Positions 15,819 through 25,171 are shown, counted from the stretch's first letter. The stretch: 54,432 nucleotides of DNA from an uncultured Odoribacter sp. (GCA_900544025.1 UQTM01000018.1:1-54432), one strand, 5' to 3'. The notes: generated by a model not told the origin, from the sequence alone. Program-made: numbers and translations.

Positions 15819-18800
15819 ATGCTAAATAAGATCATACAATACTCATTACACAACCGTCTGTTGGTAATGATTGCCGCCGTAGCCCTTTTGGTATGGGGAT
15901 CGATTACGGCTCATAATATGGAAGTGGATGTATTCCCCGACCTGAACGCACCTACCGTAGTCGTAATGACCGAAGCGCAAGGCATGGCTCTGGTGACCTT
16001 CCCGGTGGAAACCGCCGTGAACGGAGCCACCGACGTACGCCGTGTACGTTCCTCATCGACCACGGGATTCTCGGTCGTATGGGTCGAATTCGAATGGGGA
16101 ACCAACATCTATACAGCCCGGCAGATCGTATCGGAAAAGCTCGCCACTTTAGGAGAAGCTCTTCCTTCCAATGTAGGACAGCCCACTTTAGGACCCCAAT
16201 CTTCCATTCTAGGTGAAATCATGATTATCGGATTAACAGCCGATACGACTTCCCTGCAAGACCTGCGAACCATTGCCGACTGGACGATCCGTCCGCGCCT
16301 GCTCTCTACGGGAGGTGTGGCACAGGTAGCCGTGATCGGCGGGGATATCAAGGAATATCAGATACTGCTCGATCCGGCACGGATGAAACACTACGGCATC
16401 TCGCTCGAAGAAGTGCTGCCCGTATTGGAAAACATGAATCAAAACGCTACCGGGGGAATCCTCTACGAATACGGTAACGAATACATCGTACAGGGCGTTA
16501 TGGCCACCACCCACACCGACGAGCTGGGGAAAGCCGTAATCAAAACGATCGGTGACGTTCCCGTGGTGATTTCCGACATTGCGGAAGTCAGCATCGGAGC
16601 CAAAACCCCGAAATTAGGGCTTGCCTCCGAAAAAGGGAAACCTGCCGTCCGTGCCGGGCAACCTGCCGTACTGGTCACCGTGACCAAACAGCCGAGTACC
16701 AATACGCTGGAACTTACCGATAAACTCGATGCTTCGGTAGCGGAATTACAAAAAACCTTACCGGAAGATGTCAAAATATCCACCGATATTTTCAGGCAAT
16801 CCCGTTTTATCAATAGCTCGATCGATAACATACAAAAAGCGCTGTTCGAGGGCTCTATCTTTGTGATCGTCGTACTCTTTTTCTTTCTGATGAATTTCCG
16901 TACGACCATCATTTCACTGGTTGCCCTGCCTTTATCCCTGCTTATGGCAATTTTGGTGATGCATGCCCTGGGGCTTACCATCAACACCATGAGCCTCGGA
17001 GGGCTTGCCATTGCCATCGGATCGCTGGTGGACGATGCGATCGTAGATGTGGAAAACGTGTATAAACGCTTACGGGAAAACCGGCTCAAACCGGCGGAAA
17101 ACCGCCGACCGACCATCGAGATCGTATTCGAAGGGTCTAAGGAAGTACGTATGCCGATCTTAAACTCCACGCTGATCATCGTGGCTTGTTTTCTGCCTCT
17201 GTTTTTCCTGTCGGGCATGGAAGGCCGCATGCTGATCCCATTGGGTATCGCTTTCATCGTTGCGCTCTTCGCCTCTACCATTGTCGCTCTGACCTTGACA
17301 CCGGTGCTGTGTAGTTATATGCTGACTTCCGAAAAAGCACTGCGGAAAAGCGAAAAAGAACCGATCGTATCCCGTTCTCTGAAAAAAATATACCGCCATT
17401 CCCTGGACTGGGCATTACGCCACAAAAAAGTGGTTATCGGCAGTTCGCTCGCCCTGTTGGTCGTTTCCATCCTGCTACTGTTCAATTTGGGACGCAGTTT
17501 CTTACCTCCGTTCAACGAGGGATCGCTCACCATCAACATCAGCACGATGCCGGGAATATCGCTGGAAGAATCGAACAAAATGGGACAAATGACCGAAGAA
17601 ATTCTATTAGGCATCCCGGAAATCAAGACCGTAGCCCGGAAAACGGGACGCGCGGAACTGGACGAGCACGCCCTGGGCGTAAATGTTTCGGAAATCGAAG
17701 CTCCTTTCGAACTCGACGAACGTTCGAGAGACGAATTTCTGGCGGACGTACGCCAACAACTCGGTGTGCTGAAAGGGGTAAACGTAGAAATCGGACAACC
17801 GATTTCGCACCGGATCGATGCCATGCTATCGGGAACGAAAGCCAACATCGCCATAAAACTGTTCGGGAACGACCTGAACAAACTTTATTCCTTAGGCTCG
17901 GAAATTAAAGGAACGATACAGGATGTGCAAGGCATTGCCGACCTGACCTTGGAGCAGCAGGTGGAACGCCCGCAATTACAAATCAAACCCAAACGGGACA
18001 TGCTGGCCAAATACGGGATTACCCTGCCTCAATTTTCGGAATTCATCAACGTCGCCTTGTCGGGACAAACCGTTTCACAAGTGAACGAAAACGGTAAAAT
18101 ATTCGACCTTACGGTGAAAATCGACGACCGGAAACGGGGTACGATGGAAGAAATCGGCGAACTGACGATCGATGCCAACGGGCGGAAAATACCCCTTCAT
18201 TACGTAGCGGAAATATTGCCGCTGGTCGGGCCTAACACCATCAGCCGCGAAAATGTGCAGCGTAAGATCGTCGTATCCGCCAATGTCGCCGGACGCGACT
18301 TGAAAGGCGTGGTAAACGATATCCGGAAAACCATAGACGAACAGATCACCCTGCCGGAAGGCTATCACGTGGAATACGGCGGGCAATTCGAGAGCGAAGC
18401 AGCAGCTTCCCGCACCTTGTTCCTCACTTCCATGATCTCCATTTTAATCATTTTCCTGATTTTATTTCATGAATTCAGGAGCTTATCCTTATCGGGCATC
18501 ATCATGCTCAACCTGCCCCTGGCGATCATCGGCGGAGTGATCAGCATTTGGTTCACATCGGGAGTCATCAGCATCCCGTCTATCATCGGATTTATTTCCC
18601 TGTTCGGAATCGCCACCCGGAACGGAATCCTGCTCGTGTCTCATTACAACTGGCTAAGAGCCGAGGGTTACAGCCTGCGGGAAAGTATCCTGCAAGGCTC
18701 TCTCGACCGCTTGAACCCGATCTTAATGACCGCTTTATCTTCCGCTTTGGCCTTGATTCCGCTGGCTATGGGAGGAGATTTACCGGGAAATGAAATTCAA

Positions 18801-18941
18801 AGCCCCATGGCACAGGTGATTTTGGGCGGGCTATTGAGTTCAACCCTGCTCAACGGATTTGTCGTACCGATCGTATATTATTTACTGAATCGGAAAAAAG
18901 CGGCAACTCAACCGGTAACCGCAGTAACATCGTCAAACTAA
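15819..18941 (+). CDS. Heavy-metal RND efflux pump (CusA/CzcA family)
   Basis: 1040 residues, the usual HME-RND length, with 12 expected transmembrane helices and two large periplasmic loops. The first helix is RLLVMIAAVALLVWGSIT. The TM4 signature of heavy-metal pumps is visible: MSLGGLAIAIGSLVDDAIVD then VENVYKRL, with the proton-relay acidic residues. GRSFLPPFNEGSLTINISTMPG begins the second half. Periplasmic metals would be exported through the adaptor and TolC encoded on each side. I cannot tell copper/silver from zinc/cobalt/nickel by eye; the TM4 sequence is closer to CusA, the His-rich adaptor fits either. Confidence 0.93.
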   Translation: MLNKIIQYSLHNRLLVMIAAVALLVWGSITAHNMEVDVFPDLNAPTVVVMTEAQGMALVTFPVETAVNGATDVRRVRSSSTTGFSVVWVEFEWGTNIYTARQIVSEKLATLGEALPSNVGQPTLGPQSSILGEIMIIGLTADTTSLQDLRTIADWTIRPRLLSTGGVAQVAVIGGDIKEYQILLDPARMKHYGISLEEVLPVLENMNQNATGGILYEYGNEYIVQGVMATTHTDELGKAVIKTIGDVPVVISDIAEVSIGAKTPKLGLASEKGKPAVRAGQPAVLVTVTKQPSTNTLELTDKLDASVAELQKTLPEDVKISTDIFRQSRFINSSIDNIQKALFEGSIFVIVVLFFFLMNFRTTIISLVALPLSLLMAILVMHALGLTINTMSLGGLAIAIGSLVDDAIVDVENVYKRLRENRLKPAENRRPTIEIVFEGSKEVRMPILNSTLIIVACFLPLFFLSGMEGRMLIPLGIAFIVALFASTIVALTLTPVLCSYMLTSEKALRKSEKEPIVSRSLKKIYRHSLDWALRHKKVVIGSSLALLVVSILLLFNLGRSFLPPFNEGSLTINISTMPGISLEESNKMGQMTEEILLGIPEIKTVARKTGRAELDEHALGVNVSEIEAPFELDERSRDEFLADVRQQLGVLKGVNVEIGQPISHRIDAMLSGTKANIAIKLFGNDLNKLYSLGSEIKGTIQDVQGIADLTLEQQVERPQLQIKPKRDMLAKYGITLPQFSEFINVALSGQTVSQVNENGKIFDLTVKIDDRKRGTMEEIGELTIDANGRKIPLHYVAEILPLVGPNTISRENVQRKIVVSANVAGRDLKGVVNDIRKTIDEQITLPEGYHVEYGGQFESEAAASRTLFLTSMISILIIFLILFHEFRSLSLSGIIMLNLPLAIIGGVISIWFTSGVISIPSIIGFISLFGIATRNGILLVSHYNWLRAEGYSLRESILQGSLDRLNPILMTALSSALALIPLAMGGDLPGNEIQSPMAQVILGGLLSSTLLNGFVVPIVYYLLNRKKAATQPVTAVTSSN

Positions 18942-19031
18942 ACATCTGCTCGTAAAACATTTGTATCCGCCGGAAATCCGGACAGACGGCACAAATGTTT
19001 TACCGGCAGCTAAAAAGAAAAAAATAAATAT

Positions 19032-20210
19032 ATGAAAAGAATATATATCCTTTTTTGGCTTTCCCTATCGGCCCTCGGGTTACAGGCACAATCGGGCATG
19101 AACCGGGTGCTGGAAAGCATAGAAGCAAACAACAAAACCTTGCTGGCAGGCAAGCAAATGGCCGAAGCCCAAAAACTGGAAGCCAACACCGGAAAATACC
19201 TTGCCAATCCCACCGTCGAGCTAAACCAGCTATGGGCAGACCGGAGTGTGGGCGGAAACAGTAACGAACTGGCCGTTGTGCAAGCTTTCGATTTCCCCAC
19301 CGTATATAGTAATAAAAACAAGCTGGCGAAACTCAAATCGGCCACGTACGACCATCAATACGCCGCCAGCCGCCAACAAATTCTATTGTCGGCCAAACAA
19401 GTCTGTTTAGAAATCGTCTATTTACGAAAACAAAAAAATATCCTGGATTCCCGGCTGAAAAATGCAGAACGGCTGACAGCACTCTATCGCCAGCGCCTGG
19501 AAAGCGGGGATGCCAACCAAATGGAATTAAACAAAATCCAACTGGAAAAAATCAATGCACAGAACGCCAGCCGCCTGAACGAAGCCGCCTTGCGGGCACA
19601 ATTAGAAAAACTCCGAAACCTGAACGGAGGCGTTTCAATAGATTTCACAGACGACACCTACGATATAATTCCTGTGCTGCCCGAATATTCCCAATTGGAA
19701 AACGAATACCTGGCAGCCGACCCGTCTCTGAAAAGCCTGGCGGGAGAAACCGAAGCCGCTAACCGGGAAGTGAAGCTCAGCCGGGCGCAAAGCCTGCCGA
19801 AATTCGACCTCGGCTACCGCCGCAACGGAGGAAGCGAAGAGAAAATGAACGGCTTCCGGATCGGTATGTCGATCCCCCTTTGGGAAAACAAAAACACGGT
19901 TAAAACAGCCAAAGCCCAGGCAGAATACGCTGCTGCCAATATGGACGATAATACCCAGACATTGAAATCCACCCTACGGGAACTCTACACCCAGGTACAA
20001 GCCTTGCAAAACTCTTCGGCAGAGTATGCACAAGCTCTTGCATCACAGAGGAACGAAGAATTATTGAACAAAGCCCTCGAAGCCGGACAGATTTCAATGA
20101 TCGATTATTTCGTAGAGATCACCCTCTTATACGATAGCGTACAAAATTATCTGGACGTCGAAAAGGAATATCATTCCCTTGTCGCCCAGCTTCTACAATA
20201 TACCCTCTAA
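19032..20210 (+). CDS. TolC-family outer-membrane efflux protein
   Basis: 392 residues with a signal peptide (MKRIYILFWLSLSALGLQAQ). Two repeats of long alpha-helical, Ala/Glu/Leu-rich sequence follow, as in TolC/CusC/CzcC channels, for example RLTALYRQRLESGDANQMEL and IGMSIPLWENKNTVKTAKAQ. It completes a tripartite RND efflux system with the two upstream genes (91-bp gap). A strong terminator lies immediately after the stop codon. Confidence 0.92.
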   Translation: MKRIYILFWLSLSALGLQAQSGMNRVLESIEANNKTLLAGKQMAEAQKLEANTGKYLANPTVELNQLWADRSVGGNSNELAVVQAFDFPTVYSNKNKLAKLKSATYDHQYAASRQQILLSAKQVCLEIVYLRKQKNILDSRLKNAERLTALYRQRLESGDANQMELNKIQLEKINAQNASRLNEAALRAQLEKLRNLNGGVSIDFTDDTYDIIPVLPEYSQLENEYLAADPSLKSLAGETEAANREVKLSRAQSLPKFDLGYRRNGGSEEKMNGFRIGMSIPLWENKNTVKTAKAQAEYAAANMDDNTQTLKSTLRELYTQVQALQNSSAEYAQALASQRNEELLNKALEAGQISMIDYFVEITLLYDSVQNYLDVEKEYHSLVAQLLQYTL

Positions 20211-20212
20211 TG

Positions 20213-20248
20213 AAAAAAAGGGACGCTAATAAACCAGCGTCCCTTTTT
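20213..20248 (+). terminator. Intrinsic terminator after the efflux operon
   Basis: Stem GGGACGCT (20220-20227) pairs with AGCGTCCC (20236-20243), with an A-run before and a T-run after. It can work in both directions and would also stop the minus-strand HAD operon. Confidence 0.9.
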
Positions 20249-20373
20249 CTTTAAACGACCGTCCTCATCATTACAACGGCTATTTTTTCACTTCCACAGG
20301 CAACGGCCTGCACATAAAATCGACCTCCTCGATTTACATCGGGAAACTCAGATTCGATATGCTCGGTATGGGT

Positions 20374-21003
20374 TTATAAAGTCAATAATTCTGCCATATC
20401 CCGGATAACAGAAGCTTTCTCCTGCAAACGCCATTCACTGTTATGTCCTCCGGCAAACAACCTGCAATCAAACCCCAAAGCGGCTGCCACCTCTGCATCG
20501 TGCAATGTATCGCCCACCATTAAAGTTTCCTCCGTCTGAATGCCGCAATCTGCCAGCATCCGCCGGCCTCTGGGCACTTTCCCTCCGGCATAAATATCAT
20601 CTGCACCACATACCCGTTCAAAATAACCGTCGATGCCGAAATCCGCCACCATTTTCTGCAAAGTATCTTCTTGCAGGGCGGAAAGAATATACTGTTTGAC
20701 CCCCTGTCTTTGTAAACTTGCCAGCACTTCCCTCACCCCACGATTCAAATCCACTCCTCCGGCCAACAAATCATAGGTATCCACGAAATCCTGCGACACT
20801 TCCTGCCAATCGTCCTGGCTGAAATCAAACCCCAGATCTTCGTAAAACTCCCTGACCGGAAAACCGAACCAATCTTTATATTCCTGTAACGTAATCACCC
20901 GCAACCCCCGTTTTTCCAGCATACTTCTCAAAGCTCCATGCCCGACGGCCACATCGTTCAGTAGCGTCCCATTCCAGTCCCAGACAATATTTTTATATTT
21001 CAT
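20374..21003 (-). CDS. HAD-superfamily hydrolase (phosphoglycolate phosphatase-like)
   Basis: 209 residues. Motif I is VWDWNGTLLND (nucleophile Asp9, with Asn in place of the second Asp, as in other members of this subgroup). Motif II is in KQYILSALQ and motif IV is TLMVGDTLHDAEVAAALGF near the C-terminus, with the cap domain in between. Expected activity is removal of phosphate from a small organic phosphate in the cytosol; the substrate is unknown. It is the last gene of a minus-strand series that begins with an ABC transporter, 45 bases after the thioesterase gene. The 40 codons after the stop remain open in the same frame, a possible remnant. Confidence 0.88.
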   Translation of the reverse strand: MKYKNIVWDWNGTLLNDVAVGHGALRSMLEKRGLRVITLQEYKDWFGFPVREFYEDLGFDFSQDDWQEVSQDFVDTYDLLAGGVDLNRGVREVLASLQRQGVKQYILSALQEDTLQKMVADFGIDGYFERVCGADDIYAGGKVPRGRRMLADCGIQTEETLMVGDTLHDAEVAAALGFDCRLFAGGHNSEWRLQEKASVIRDMAELLTL

Positions 21004-21048
21004 TCATTCTCCTTTCTCTGCATTTTTATATAAAACAATTCATACCTC

Positions 21049-21528
21049 TCAACGGTAAAACGCCTCTACTCCCGGCCAGTCCAGTTTCCGCTTAGCCAAT
21101 TCTTCAGGATAAACCATATACACAACATCCGCCTCGGTAGCCAGCTCGTTCTTTTCATTGAACAACTCCACCCTCGCCGTCACCAGCCGTTTCCGAACCT
21201 CGGTCACCTTAGCCCTCAGCCAGATTTCTCCCCCGTCCGTACGCACCGGCTTCCGGTACTTCACCTGCATATCGGTCGTTACTCCCGCCGTCTTCTCATG
21301 GGAAAATATAGCCCAACTGGCAATTTCGTCGATCAGGGTAGCCTGGATTCCCCCGTGCAACACGTGAAAAAATCCCTGGTAATTTTCCGAAGGCATCCAA
21401 TGGCAAGTCACGTATTCCCCTTCATCCACAAACTTACATTTCAGCCCATAAGGATTCGTCGGCGAACAACCGAAACAATTATATCCTTCCAGATCGGCAT
21501 AAGCATTATACATTTTGCGTTTTTCCAT
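21049..21528 (-). CDS. PaaI-type hotdog thioesterase
   Basis: 159 residues with the single hotdog domain of the PaaI family. The N-terminal CFGCSPTNPYGLKCKF is typical of the subgroup. FHVLHGGIQATLIDEIASWA contains the HGG and acidic residue of the active site, followed by VKYRKPVRTDGGEIWLRAKV. It probably hydrolyses acyl-CoA or other thioesters; the substrate is not identifiable. It lies 40 bases after the GntR regulator and may share its transcript. Confidence 0.88.
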   Translation of the reverse strand: MEKRKMYNAYADLEGYNCFGCSPTNPYGLKCKFVDEGEYVTCHWMPSENYQGFFHVLHGGIQATLIDEIASWAIFSHEKTAGVTTDMQVKYRKPVRTDGGEIWLRAKVTEVRKRLVTARVELFNEKNELATEADVVYMVYPEELAKRKLDWPGVEAFYR

Positions 21529-21568
21529 ATCTACCGTCTTTTATTTCGGTAAAATTAACGCATTTTTC

Positions 21569-21940
21569 TTAGCTTTCGGTATCCTTCCGGTATTTTTCAT
21601 ACACCGCAACCAACTGTTCGAAAGAAATCCCCAACAATTCCATTTGCCGGAAAATTTCAGGTAATTCAACCCCGATAAATACGGTACGGCGTGCCTCTGC
21701 GATCTGAGCGGGAGCTCCCTCCTCCACAAAGTACCCCACTCCCCGCTTATTATAAATAATTTGCTTATCCTGTAAACAATCATAAGCCCGCATCACCGTA
21801 TTGGGATTTACCTCTAATTGCACCCCCAGTTCCCTGACCGAAGGCACGCGTTCCCCTGCTTTCCATTTTCCCGTCATAATATTATCACAAACCAGGTCCA
21901 CAATTTGCAGGTAGATCGCTTGCGTTTCCTTAAAATCCAT
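21569..21940 (-). CDS. GntR-family regulator, YtrA subfamily
   Basis: 123 residues. The N-terminal winged helix (about 8-75) reads IYLQIVDLVCDNIMTGKWKA, GERVPSVRELGVQLEVNPNT and VMRAYDCLQDKQIIYNKRGV. A short C-terminal tail of about 45 residues lacks a large effector domain, as in YtrA-type GntR proteins that control ABC transporters. It is transcribed with the transporter in front of it, and the first gene of that operon has an AGTGTA/TACACT operator of the type described for YtrA (24187-24210). Autoregulation of the operon is therefore likely. Confidence 0.92.
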   Translation of the reverse strand: MDFKETQAIYLQIVDLVCDNIMTGKWKAGERVPSVRELGVQLEVNPNTVMRAYDCLQDKQIIYNKRGVGYFVEEGAPAQIAEARRTVFIGVELPEIFRQMELLGISFEQLVAVYEKYRKDTES

Positions 21941-21941
21941 C

Positions 21942-22367
21942 TTATTCCGAATCTTTGGTTACAGACAATCCAATCAACTGGGTTTCAGGAGCATTCACCG
22001 TATCTACTTTCACCTGATCTCCTATATACAATGAAACTTTATCATACACCGTCCGAAAATCACCTTCCAGCAGTAACGTATCGCCGGAAACTTTAATTTG
22101 ATCGATGACCTGCCTATCGTATCTGCCTTTCAGCTCAAACCTCCCGGCAAAATCGATCTTCCTGGTAGAATCCCGGATAACCCGGTATTTCACATCCGTA
22201 TTTCTGATCACAACCTGTGTAACAGGCTTCATATACAGCTCGGTGATATACTCGAGGCTCTTTTCGTTACTGTTGAAATACACCTGCTTATAAGTCCACA
22301 TCGAAATAATAAGCACCAATACGGGCAATATATAGAGTCCCAACAATATAAAATCATATTTTTTCAT
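21942..22367 (-). CDS. Membrane-anchored protein of the ABC transporter operon, unknown function
   Basis: 141 residues. One N-terminal transmembrane helix (FILLGLYILPVLVLIISMWT, about 6-25) is followed by an extracytoplasmic region of about 110 residues with alternating hydrophobic and charged residues suggesting beta structure. The start overlaps nothing and the stop is one base before the regulator's start, so the two are tightly coupled. I do not recognise a family. By position it may be an accessory subunit of the ABC exporter. Confidence 0.7.
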   Translation of the reverse strand: MKKYDFILLGLYILPVLVLIISMWTYKQVYFNSNEKSLEYITELYMKPVTQVVIRNTDVKYRVIRDSTRKIDFAGRFELKGRYDRQVIDQIKVSGDTLLLEGDFRTVYDKVSLYIGDQVKVDTVNAPETQLIGLSVTKDSE

Positions 22368-22386
22368 AATCGGTTATGCTTTAAAA

Positions 22387-23319
22387 TTAAACTTGTTTAT
22401 TCTTTAACTTCAGCCAGATCACTATAAAATAGGTCACGGGGAAAATATACAATGTCATCAGCCACCAGGGCGAAAACCAAACATCGGGATTGGAAGGAAC
22501 GATCCATAAATCCTTAATCGTAAATAAAGTGGGACGGCTACGATAGATCGTATCGGCCCATTTAACGGCAATCCACCCCAATGCTCCCAGCACGGCCGCA
22601 TGTGTCAATATCGTCAATAATACCGTGCGTTTCCGAAACGTGATAGATCCCCACATAAAGAAACCCACATTGAACAACCAAAAAATCACCAGCAAATTCC
22701 AGGACAAAGCTTTCGTCGTCCTATACTCCTTCACCCCGACGTTTCCGTCGGCATCGCTTACCGTAACAGAAAACAGACGGCTATCCTTACCGAAATCAAA
22801 CACATTACCTATTTCCGGACGTACGACCTTTTGTCCGGGAACAGGCTTCGGTATCTTCATGCCGAACCACCCCTCTGTAATGACTACATTTTCCATCCCT
22901 ACATATTTATAAGTCCGGGCAATCGATGCCGTGGAATAAAATACCAAAAGATTCAACAGTAAAATGACAACCGTAGAATGTAGAAATACCAGTAAATATT
23001 TTTCAAAAACAGAGGCAGGCAATAATAAGGCATTGACGGACTTATGTTTCGACATCACTTCCCGGAACGAATAAACGGCAACAAACAACGAACTGATCCA
23101 CAATATCCCCCAGAACACCCGCGTATAAAAGTATTTCATCCGGAAAAGACTATCCTCAAACGAAGAAAAATATTCTATCCGGAAAGGATTGAATTGACAT
23201 ACGCACAAAAAAGTGAATAACACCAGTACGGCAATAAAAAGCAGGTTGGTTTTCATGTTTTCGCGGTAGAACTTCACCGCTAAAGCCCAAAACCGTCGTA
23301 TATTAAATATCTCTTTCAT
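22387..23319 (-). CDS. ABC transporter membrane subunit (ABC-2-like)
   Basis: 310 residues with six or so transmembrane helices, for example TNLLFIAVLVLFTFLCVCQF, WGILWISSLFVAVYSF and VVILLLNLLVFYSTASIA, and a C-terminal WWLMTLYIFPVTYFIVIWLK. The gene lies between an ATPase and a small membrane protein in a GntR-controlled operon, the usual make-up of YtrA-type exporters linked to envelope stress. The substrate is unknown. Confidence 0.82.
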   Translation of the reverse strand: MKEIFNIRRFWALAVKFYRENMKTNLLFIAVLVLFTFLCVCQFNPFRIEYFSSFEDSLFRMKYFYTRVFWGILWISSLFVAVYSFREVMSKHKSVNALLLPASVFEKYLLVFLHSTVVILLLNLLVFYSTASIARTYKYVGMENVVITEGWFGMKIPKPVPGQKVVRPEIGNVFDFGKDSRLFSVTVSDADGNVGVKEYRTTKALSWNLLVIFWLFNVGFFMWGSITFRKRTVLLTILTHAAVLGALGWIAVKWADTIYRSRPTLFTIKDLWIVPSNPDVWFSPWWLMTLYIFPVTYFIVIWLKLKNKQV

Positions 23320-23341
23320 AACATTTCTTATTAATTAGCTT

Positions 23342-24166
23342 TTAATCGAACATTTGCTTTACCTTCTGGGGATTTTCCAATACGGCATTAAAAAACAATT
23401 CCATATCCAGTTTACTTTCTTCCCCGCTCTCATTCGGAACCACTCCCCAACGCCCTTTGAGCGATTCCTCGGCAAACAAGGCAAATTCCTGTTCCCCTAA
23501 AGATCGAAACATCAATTTTTCGGTAATCTTATCCGTAGTCGTATTTACCAGAATCCGGCTCTCGTCGATCACGACAATCGCATCGATCAGATTTTCCAGA
23601 TCACGCACCTGATGAGTAGAAATAATAACACAACGGTCGTCGGTCGTCACAGACGAAATCAATCGTCTGAAATGACTTTTCGAAGGAATATCCAATCCGT
23701 TCGTCGGCTCGTCCATAATCAGGAAACGGGTATTACAGGCCAACCCCAGGCAGATCAAAGCCTTTTTCCGTTGTCCGTAAGACATCCGGTTCAATTTCTC
23801 TTCACCCGAAACTTCAAATTCCTCCATATATTCCCTCAACTGCTCTGCATCAAAGTGGGGATAAAACGGAGCGATCAGTTTGCCATAGTCCTGCATCTTC
23901 ATTTCCGGCAAATAAATTTCCTCCGGAATAAAAAACAAGTCCGACAAAAAAGAAGGCTTACGCTGGCGGGGTATATAACCCATAACTTTTAAATTTCCCC
24001 GATCGGGAAACAGTAACCCGCACAATAACTTCAACAGCGTACTTTTTCCGGCTCCATTCTTCCCCAACAGCCCATACACATGCCCCTGGGCCAGCGTAAG
24101 GTCCAAACCGGAAAAAATCTTCTTATTCCTCCGGTAACTGAATTCTAAATGTTCTGCATAAATCAT
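23342..24166 (-). CDS. ABC transporter ATP-binding protein
   Basis: 274 residues. Walker A is GLLGKNGAGKSTLLKL (about 33-48), the signature region is LNRMSYGQRKKALICLGLAC, Walker B is RFLIMDEPTNGLDIPSKSHF, and the switch His is in VIISTHQVRDL. The ATPase powers the transporter encoded next. It is the first gene of the operon, with an AGTGTA/TACACT operator about 20-45 bases upstream of its start. A C-terminal extension of about 70 residues after the nucleotide-binding domain (IVVIDESRILVNTTTDKI onwards) resembles YtrB/EcsA types. Confidence 0.93.
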   Translation of the reverse strand: MIYAEHLEFSYRRNKKIFSGLDLTLAQGHVYGLLGKNGAGKSTLLKLLCGLLFPDRGNLKVMGYIPRQRKPSFLSDLFFIPEEIYLPEMKMQDYGKLIAPFYPHFDAEQLREYMEEFEVSGEEKLNRMSYGQRKKALICLGLACNTRFLIMDEPTNGLDIPSKSHFRRLISSVTTDDRCVIISTHQVRDLENLIDAIVVIDESRILVNTTTDKITEKLMFRSLGEQEFALFAEESLKGRWGVVPNESGEESKLDMELFFNAVLENPQKVKQMFD

Positions 24167-24186
24167 ATCTATATATTTATAGGATT

Positions 24187-24210
24187 AGTGTACTACAATA
24201 CTAATACACT
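24187..24210 (-). promoter_or_regulatory. YtrA-type operator of the ABC operon
   Basis: AGTGTA (24187-24192) and TACACT (24205-24210) form an inverted repeat 12 bases apart. A YtrA operator of AGTGTA/TACACT with a near-identical spacing has been described in Bacillus. It sits directly in front of the ABC ATPase gene, and the same operon encodes a YtrA-type GntR protein. TTAGT and ACTAA within the same stretch form a second, nested inverted repeat. Repressor binding here is inferred. Confidence 0.75.
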
Positions 24211-24241
24211 GCAAATATAAATGAGAAAATGATATAAACAA

Positions 24242-24274
24242 AAAAAGGTGTCATTTTTTTGACACCTTTTTTAA
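24242..24274 (-). terminator. Intrinsic terminator after the HIT gene
   Basis: AAAGGTGTCA (24244-24253) pairs with TGACACCTTT (24260-24269), with a T-rich loop and U/A runs on both sides. It ends the greA-HIT transcript and lies just upstream of the ABC operator. It could work in both directions. Confidence 0.85.
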
Positions 24275-24290
24275 ATTTTCTAAAATTCAA

Positions 24291-24689
24291 TTACAAATTT
24301 GCCGCTATCGACTCTGCGAGGAATTGCATATCTTCGTTTGAAAAATGTTTTTTAGCATTACAGAAATTCAAATCGTCACCGCCATTCAGAGGCACTAAAT
24401 GCACATGAGCATGAGGTACATCCAATCCCAGGACGGCCACTCCTACCCGCTGGCAGGGCACAGTCTTTTCGATAGCTTTAGCCACCTTCTTAGCAAACAC
24501 CATCAATCCGGACAATTCTTCATCCGTCAAATCGAAAATATAATCGGTTTCCTTCTTCGGAATGACTAATGTATGCCCCTTCTGCAACGGATTTATATCC
24601 AGAAAAGCATAATACTTATCGCTTTCAGCTATTTTATAAGAAGGAATTTCTCCATTTACGATCTTTGTGAAAATCGATGCCATAATCAC
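24291..24689 (-). CDS. HIT family hydrolase
   Basis: 132 residues of the histidine triad family. The N-terminal ASIFTKIVNGEIPSYKIAES is typical of bacterial HIT proteins and the triad reads HAHVHLVPL with His93, His95 and His97. Members cleave nucleotide phosphoramidates or related nucleotide conjugates in the cytosol. It starts five bases after the greA stop, so the two are cotranscribed. The start may be the ATG at the third codon (24683). Confidence 0.93.
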   Translation of the reverse strand: MIMASIFTKIVNGEIPSYKIAESDKYYAFLDINPLQKGHTLVIPKKETDYIFDLTDEELSGLMVFAKKVAKAIEKTVPCQRVGVAVLGLDVPHAHVHLVPLNGGDDLNFCNAKKHFSNEDMQFLAESIAANL

Positions 24690-24694
24690 TGTAA

Positions 24695-25171
24695 TTACAA
24701 ACTAATATCCAAAATCTCAAACTCCATTTCTCCGGCGGGAACCTGCACGGTCACCTTATCGCCTACCTTCTTGCCTACCAAAGCCTGCGCTATAGGCGTG
24801 TGGATCGACAATTTACCTTCTTTGAAATTAGCTTCTGTTTCAGACACCAGCGTATAGACCATAGTCGCCCCGGTCTTCGTATTCTTGATCGTCACCTTAT
24901 TCAGCATCTGCACCTTGGACGTACCGATCTGCGATTCGTCGATAACACGGCAATTGGCAATAAGATCCTGCAACTGGGCAATCTTGGCCTCCAGCATGCC
25001 TTGAGCATCTTTGGCAGCATCATACTCGGCATTTTCCGAAATATCTCCCTTCTCGATAGCTTCTCCGATCGCTTTGGAAATTTTAGGGCGTTCCACTGTT
25101 TGTAGCTTGTCAAGTTCATCCTGAAGTTTCTTCAGGCCTTCTTTGGTTACATAAGACACCTTCTTGCTCAT
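24695..25171 (-). CDS. greA: Transcription elongation factor GreA
   Basis: 158 residues from MSKKVSYVTKEGLKKLQDEL; the frame extends further upstream but this start gives the normal length. The N-terminal coiled coil carries the acidic tip in SENAEYDAAKDAQGMLEAKI, and the C-terminal FKBP-like domain includes GKKVGDKVTVQVPAGEMEFE. GreA rescues backtracked RNA polymerase by stimulating transcript cleavage. Its leader carries a terminator-like hairpin (see 25201-25238), and it is followed closely by the HIT gene. Confidence 0.96.
   Translation of the reverse strand: MSKKVSYVTKEGLKKLQDELDKLQTVERPKISKAIGEAIEKGDISENAEYDAAKDAQGMLEAKIAQLQDLIANCRVIDESQIGTSKVQMLNKVTIKNTKTGATMVYTLVSETEANFKEGKLSIHTPIAQALVGKKVGDKVTVQVPAGEMEFEILDISL

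Noticed and set aside
16463..17881. Two antisense ORFs (272 and 188 residues) in the RND pump gene
   Set aside because: Shadow frames of the pump; Ser/Thr-rich translation typical of antisense reading.
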